From Deltaproteobacteria bacterium (GTDB lineage: Bacteria > Myxococcota_A > Polyangia > HGW-17): a stretch of 10,206 nucleotides of DNA. Within the stretch, counting starts at the first letter, position 1; the number at the start of each line of letters is the position of its first letter. Positions 7,241 to 10,206 of the stretch are shown here, piece after piece. The stretch spans positions 1-10,206 of the forward strand of contig QKIM01000411.1 in NCBI GenBank assembly GCA_003249585.1. Reading direction: 5' to 3'. A program made the position numbers and the translations under genes. Below the pieces are notes generated by a model. That model worked only from the letters and a program-made list of their open reading frames with translations. It was not told where the DNA came from and made no database searches.

Positions 7241-7321
7241 GGGTTGTTCCGAATCCTTGACGGGACCGGCACCTGAGGGGTAGACTCACGGGTGACGAGA
7301 ATCTTATCCAGGTTGGCTGTT

Positions 7322-9094
7322 ATGACCATGAAATGCCCGGAATGCGGGGCTCAGATCCCCGACAATGAAAACACCTGCATCTGTGGGTTCGAGGTGCCGG
7401 TCTCCATCCAGCGGACCCTCATGGGGACACCGCCACCGGTCAAGGAGATGCGCGATCGGGTGCAGAGCGAGAATCGACTCTCCACCGACACCCCGGATCT
7501 TCGCGACGGCGCCCAGTCATCGGATGGTGACCAGCCCGACGGAGAGCAGGTGCATCTCGAAGACTCCCTGACGGTCAAGGACAACCGCACCCCTACCAAG
7601 CTGCGCCGGACCCAGGACGAGATGATCGGCCGCAAGGTCGGAGAATATGAGATCACGAGCATAGTGGGCAGCGGCGGCATGGGCTCGGTCTACGGCGGTG
7701 TCCATCCGCTCATCGGCAAGCGCGTCGCCATCAAGATCCTCAAACCTTCCCTGTCGGAGAACAAGGACATGATGGGGCGGTTTCTGGCCGAGGCCAAGGC
7801 CGTCAACGCCATCCACCACCCGAACATCGTCGATATCTTCTCCTTCGGAGAGATGGAGGAGGGGGCCCAGTACTTCGTCATGGAGTACCTCGAAGGCAAG
7901 ACCCTCACCACCTATCTCAAGGATACCCAGGTGGTCCCCTACCGGGAAGCCTACTCCATCCTGAAGCAGATCCTGGGAGCGCTGTCCGCCGCCCACGACA
8001 AGGGGATCATCCACCGGGACATCAAGCCCGACAACATCTTCCTGGAGCAGCGCCCCACGGATGATCTCTATGTGAAACTCCTGGACTTCGGCATCGCCAA
8101 GTTCACCGAGGACGGGTATCGGACCTCCCACACGAAGACGGGGATCCCCATCGGGACGCCCTTCTACATGAGCCCCGAGCAGTGCGCCGGGCAGTCGGTG
8201 GACGCCGCCAGCGACGTCTACTCCCTGGGCATCATCCTCTACGAGATGTTCACGGGCCGGCTGCCCTTCAAGGGCGACTCCTTCATGGCCATCCTTCAGG
8301 CGCACATCACCCAGACTCCCTACTCTCCCTCGGCGCTGGTGGAGATCAACAACGAGCTCGAGGCCATCATCCTGTGGTGCCTCAAGAAAGAGAAGGAGTC
8401 CCGTCCCCGCAACATCGAGGAGCTCTCCTCGCGGCTCCTTCCGGTGCTGCAGATGCTGTCCGCCAGCGAGTCGAACCTCTCCCCGAGGGCCATCGCCGGC
8501 GCCACCATCCCCGACGTGGAGAAGTTCTCCATCTCCGATGTGGGGAGCACCAGCGTCCTGCCTCCGGCGGGGTACGGCAAACGCATCGCCCTCATCGCCG
8601 TCGCGGCAGTGCTGCTGTTGGCCGCCGTGCTCATCCCCACGGGGGTCATCAGGTTCAACGTCGGCGGTCGGGACACGAACGAAGAGGTCGTTGTTCCCGC
8701 CGACCGCGACCTCGTGCCCAAGAACGATCCCGTGCTCAACCCCGTGGAGATGGCCCCTTCCATCCCCGCCAAGCCCACGCAGGTCACCTTCCAGCTCCAG
8801 ATCTCCCCCAACGTGGAGACCACGATCCTGGTCGATGGCAAGCTCTCCAAGACGCCCATCTTCAAGCTCCCCAAGAGCGATACCGTCCCGGTGGTCATCA
8901 AGGTGACGGCCAAGGGCTTCCTCCCGTGGGAGAAGAAGCTCTATCCCGCCTTCGACATGCCCGTCATGGTGAATCTGGTCAAGCCCAGCGCCCCCAAGGA
9001 CATGACCCCGCCGCCCGTGATGCATCATGTCCCCGTCATGCGTCCCGTCATGCGTCCCGTCATGATGCGGGCCATGATCAACGACTTCCTCTAG
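7322..9094 (+). CDS. Membrane Ser/Thr protein kinase with N-terminal zinc ribbon and C-terminal PEGA-like domain
   Basis: Hanks-type kinase, 590 aa. A zinc ribbon opens the protein (CPEC at 5-8 and a CIC pair near 20), followed by an acidic, disordered linker. The kinase domain spans about 109-375: glycine loop GSGGMGSVY (116-124), VAIK lysine 138, HRDIKPDN (231-238, catalytic Asp233), DFG (255-257), GTPFYMSPEQ and DVYSLG. All catalytic residues are present, so it should be active. One membrane helix (about 422-443) follows, then an extracytoplasmic PEGA-like beta domain (about 486-556) and a Met/His/Pro-rich tail. The frame is open from GTG 7292, but ATG 7322 puts the zinc ribbon at the N-terminus, as in related kinases. 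No strong Shine-Dalgarno is seen; CAGG lies about ten bases upstream, and ATG 7328 is also possible. The next gene's product also carries TPR and PEGA modules, suggesting a shared pathway. Confidence 0.9.
   Translation: MTMKCPECGAQIPDNENTCICGFEVPVSIQRTLMGTPPPVKEMRDRVQSENRLSTDTPDLRDGAQSSDGDQPDGEQVHLEDSLTVKDNRTPTKLRRTQDEMIGRKVGEYEITSIVGSGGMGSVYGGVHPLIGKRVAIKILKPSLSENKDMMGRFLAEAKAVNAIHHPNIVDIFSFGEMEEGAQYFVMEYLEGKTLTTYLKDTQVVPYREAYSILKQILGALSAAHDKGIIHRDIKPDNIFLEQRPTDDLYVKLLDFGIAKFTEDGYRTSHTKTGIPIGTPFYMSPEQCAGQSVDAASDVYSLGIILYEMFTGRLPFKGDSFMAILQAHITQTPYSPSALVEINNELEAIILWCLKKEKESRPRNIEELSSRLLPVLQMLSASESNLSPRAIAGATIPDVEKFSISDVGSTSVLPPAGYGKRIALIAVAAVLLLAAVLIPTGVIRFNVGGRDTNEEVVVPADRDLVPKNDPVLNPVEMAPSIPAKPTQVTFQLQISPNVETTILVDGKLSKTPIFKLPKSDTVPVVIKVTAKGFLPWEKKLYPAFDMPVMVNLVKPSAPKDMTPPPVMHHVPVMRPVMRPVMMRAMINDFL
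9014..9064 (+). repeat. 12-bp tandem repeat in the 3' end of the kinase gene
   Basis: CCCGTCATGCGT occurs at 9032-9043 and 9044-9055, with a partial copy at 9056-9064 and a diverged copy (CCCGTGATGCAT) at 9014-9025. As a multiple of three it adds P-V-M-R units in frame, giving the Met-rich C-terminus. Copy number could vary without disrupting the protein. Confidence 0.85.
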
Positions 9095-9130
9095 GATCCT
9101 CCACACCATTTCCTCGTGCTTTGCGTCATC

Positions 9131-9144
9131 GGTTTCTTGAAACC
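9131..9144. promoter_or_regulatory. Inverted repeat overlapping the -35 of the TPR/PEGA gene promoter (possible operator)
   Basis: GGTTTCTTGAAACC has perfect 6-bp arms around a TT centre and covers the -35 hexamer TTGAAA (9137-9142). No T-run follows, so it is unlikely to be a terminator. Position over the -35 suits a repressor site; no regulator can be named. Confidence 0.35.
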
Positions 9145-9164
9145 ACGGCTCCACGTGATACAAT
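9137..9164 (+). promoter_or_regulatory. Sigma70-type promoter of the TPR/PEGA gene
   Basis: TTGAAA (9137-9142, five of six), 16-base spacer, TACAAT (9159-9164, five of six) with TGA directly before it (TGn extension). This is the best promoter match in the window. Expected start is near 9171, giving an untranslated leader of about 107 nt. Confidence 0.6.
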
Positions 9165-9225
9165 GGGTCGCTGTTTCGGACGAAAACTGAGAGGTGTCCC
9201 GCCGCCCCGCCCGGGTCTCGGGGCC

Positions 9226-9273
9226 CCCTCGCGTGTTCACCTTCCGGGAGGAACCCCCTCCCTGGAACGAGGG
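9226..9273 (+). promoter_or_regulatory. Structured leader that can sequester the ribosome binding site
   Basis: A hairpin at 9242-9267 pairs TTCC-GGGAGG with CCTCCC-T-GGAA: ten pairs, one bulged T, loop AACCC (9252-9256). Immediately 3' lies CGAGGG (9268-9273), the Shine-Dalgarno of the next gene. CCCTCG (9226-9231), upstream of the hairpin, is its exact complement. Pairing would stack on the hairpin and hide the ribosome binding site. The pairings are seen in sequence; regulation is inferred. Confidence 0.4.
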
Positions 9274-9277
9274 ACGT

Positions 9278-10206
9278 ATGATGACGCAGGTGAAGCATTT
9301 TCTCAGGTTCGCCGTGCTTGGGCCTCTGGCGCTTGTGCTGGCGTTCACCTTCGTGTGGGCTCCGGTGGAGGCAAAAACCCGGCACGCCGGCCGAAAACGG
9401 GTTGCAAAGGTCAAAAAGAAGGTCAAGAAACCGGTTGAGGCTCCCTTCACCGCCGACGAACAGAAGCTGGAGCAGATCGCGGGCAGGGAGTTTGTCCTGA
9501 AGCTCCGTGCGGCGAAGCTCAGCGCCACGGACTACCTCAACGCCTACCACTACACCCGCGGTGGGGTGACCCTGTATGAGCAGGGCTCCTACGGTGACGC
9601 CATCTTCCTGTTTATCAAGGCCTACCGGCTGGTGGAGACCCCCACCATCCAGTACTGGATGGGCAAGACCTACCAGTCTTTCGGCAACCTGGTTCGCGCC
9701 AAGGAGGCTCTGGACACCTTCGTCGCCCGCGCGGGGAGCTGGACGCTCACCAGGATCAAACCCGCCTATGTCACCGAGGCCAGGGCGCAGATCGAGGCCC
9801 TCAAGAAGTCGCTGGTGGCGCTGACCGTGTCCGTCAATGTGGACGGAGCCGAGATCGTCGTCAACGGCGAGGTGCTCCGCAAGGGGAACAAATCCGTCAA
9901 GACACCCTACAAGGGCATCATCTGGCTCAAGCCCGGGTTCACCGCCCTGGTCTTCACCAAGAAGGGCTTCGTCAACAAGGAGCTCCTGGTGGACAAGGCC
10001 AAGAGCGGCGCGGTCCTGCACCGGCAGGTGACCATGCTCACCCCCAAGCAGATGATCGAGAAGAGCAAACTCTATCTGGCCGCCCAGAAGGCCAAGAACG
10101 AGCAGGAGAAGCAGCGGCGGATCCTGTGGGAGAAGTACCAGCAGCAGCGCAAGGAGATGGAGTACAAGGCCAAGATCAGCAAGCAGTCCATGCGCTTCTT
10201 CGGGTA
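9278..10206 (+). CDS. Secreted TPR and PEGA domain protein (3' end beyond window)
   Basis: Open to the window edge (309 complete codons seen). A signal peptide with basic N-region (MMTQVKHFLR), a hydrophobic core and probable cleavage after PVEA (about residue 32) is followed by a very Lys/Arg-rich linker (33-52). TPR-like helices cover about 86-155 (GGVTLYEQGSYGDAIFLF, then YWMGKTYQSFGNLVRAKEAL). A PEGA-type beta domain spans about 181-253, with VDGAEIVVNGE and LKPGFTALVFTKKGF in the place of the usual PG.H.v...GY turn. A Gln/Lys/Glu-rich helical segment (256-305) comes last. Deltaproteobacterial proteins of this build commonly end in membrane helices, which would lie past the edge. GAGGG (9269-9273) is four bases from ATG 9278 and seven from ATG 9281; either may be used. 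It has its own promoter behind the kinase gene. Confidence 0.85.
   Translation, partial: MMTQVKHFLRFAVLGPLALVLAFTFVWAPVEAKTRHAGRKRVAKVKKKVKKPVEAPFTADEQKLEQIAGREFVLKLRAAKLSATDYLNAYHYTRGGVTLYEQGSYGDAIFLFIKAYRLVETPTIQYWMGKTYQSFGNLVRAKEALDTFVARAGSWTLTRIKPAYVTEARAQIEALKKSLVALTVSVNVDGAEIVVNGEVLRKGNKSVKTPYKGIIWLKPGFTALVFTKKGFVNKELLVDKAKSGAVLHRQVTMLTPKQMIEKSKLYLAAQKAKNEQEKQRRILWEKYQQQRKEMEYKAKISKQSMRFFG

Noticed and set aside
7517..10021. 834-aa minus-strand ORF
   Set aside because: It spans, on the opposite strand, the kinase gene, the intergenic promoter and the TPR/PEGA gene; composition is shadow-like and no motif is recognisable.

Overview
The window is GC-rich DNA with dense, co-oriented genes and looks like a chromosomal segment of a deltaproteobacterial-type bacterium (Myxococcota/Bradymonadota-like). 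This is inferred from family content: a Hanks-type Ser/Thr kinase with an N-terminal zinc ribbon and a C-terminal periplasmic PEGA-like part, a secreted TPR+PEGA protein, a PilZ protein with a second PilZ-like half, and a DPP-IV-type lipoprotein. The species cannot be named from the sequence. I see no tRNA, rRNA, CRISPR array, insertion sequence or integrase.

Left part (1-2974, minus strand). The N-terminal 127 codons of a tryptophanase/tyrosine phenol-lyase family enzyme run off the left edge. Upstream of it lies a complete dipeptidyl peptidase IV-like S9 lipoprotein. Both suggest peptide and amino-acid use. The peptidase has a plausible sigma70 promoter in the divergent intergenic region (2975-3135).

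Middle part (3136-7162, plus strand). Four genes follow in a row: a PilZ protein, a 721-aa alpha-helical repeat protein of unknown function, a 198-aa low-complexity/helical protein, and a small TPR protein resembling type III secretion chaperones of the SycD/LcrH class. The PilZ gene and the 721-aa gene meet at a run of ten T residues. A -1 shift there would join them into one 945-aa PilZ-membrane segment-repeat protein, and would supply the hydrophobic N-terminus that the second gene otherwise lacks. The 198-aa protein and the small TPR protein look like a substrate/chaperone pair.

Right part (7163-10206, plus strand). Behind an extended -10 promoter lies the membrane Ser/Thr kinase. It is followed by its own well-formed promoter, a leader that can fold over the ribosome binding site, and a secreted TPR/PEGA protein that runs off the right edge. 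The kinase and the secreted protein share PEGA-like periplasmic modules and may act in one envelope-associated signalling unit; this is inference from adjacency and domain content.

The many long antisense ORFs, including 777-834 aa ones opposite the peptidase and the kinase, are GC-driven shadows and are not annotated.
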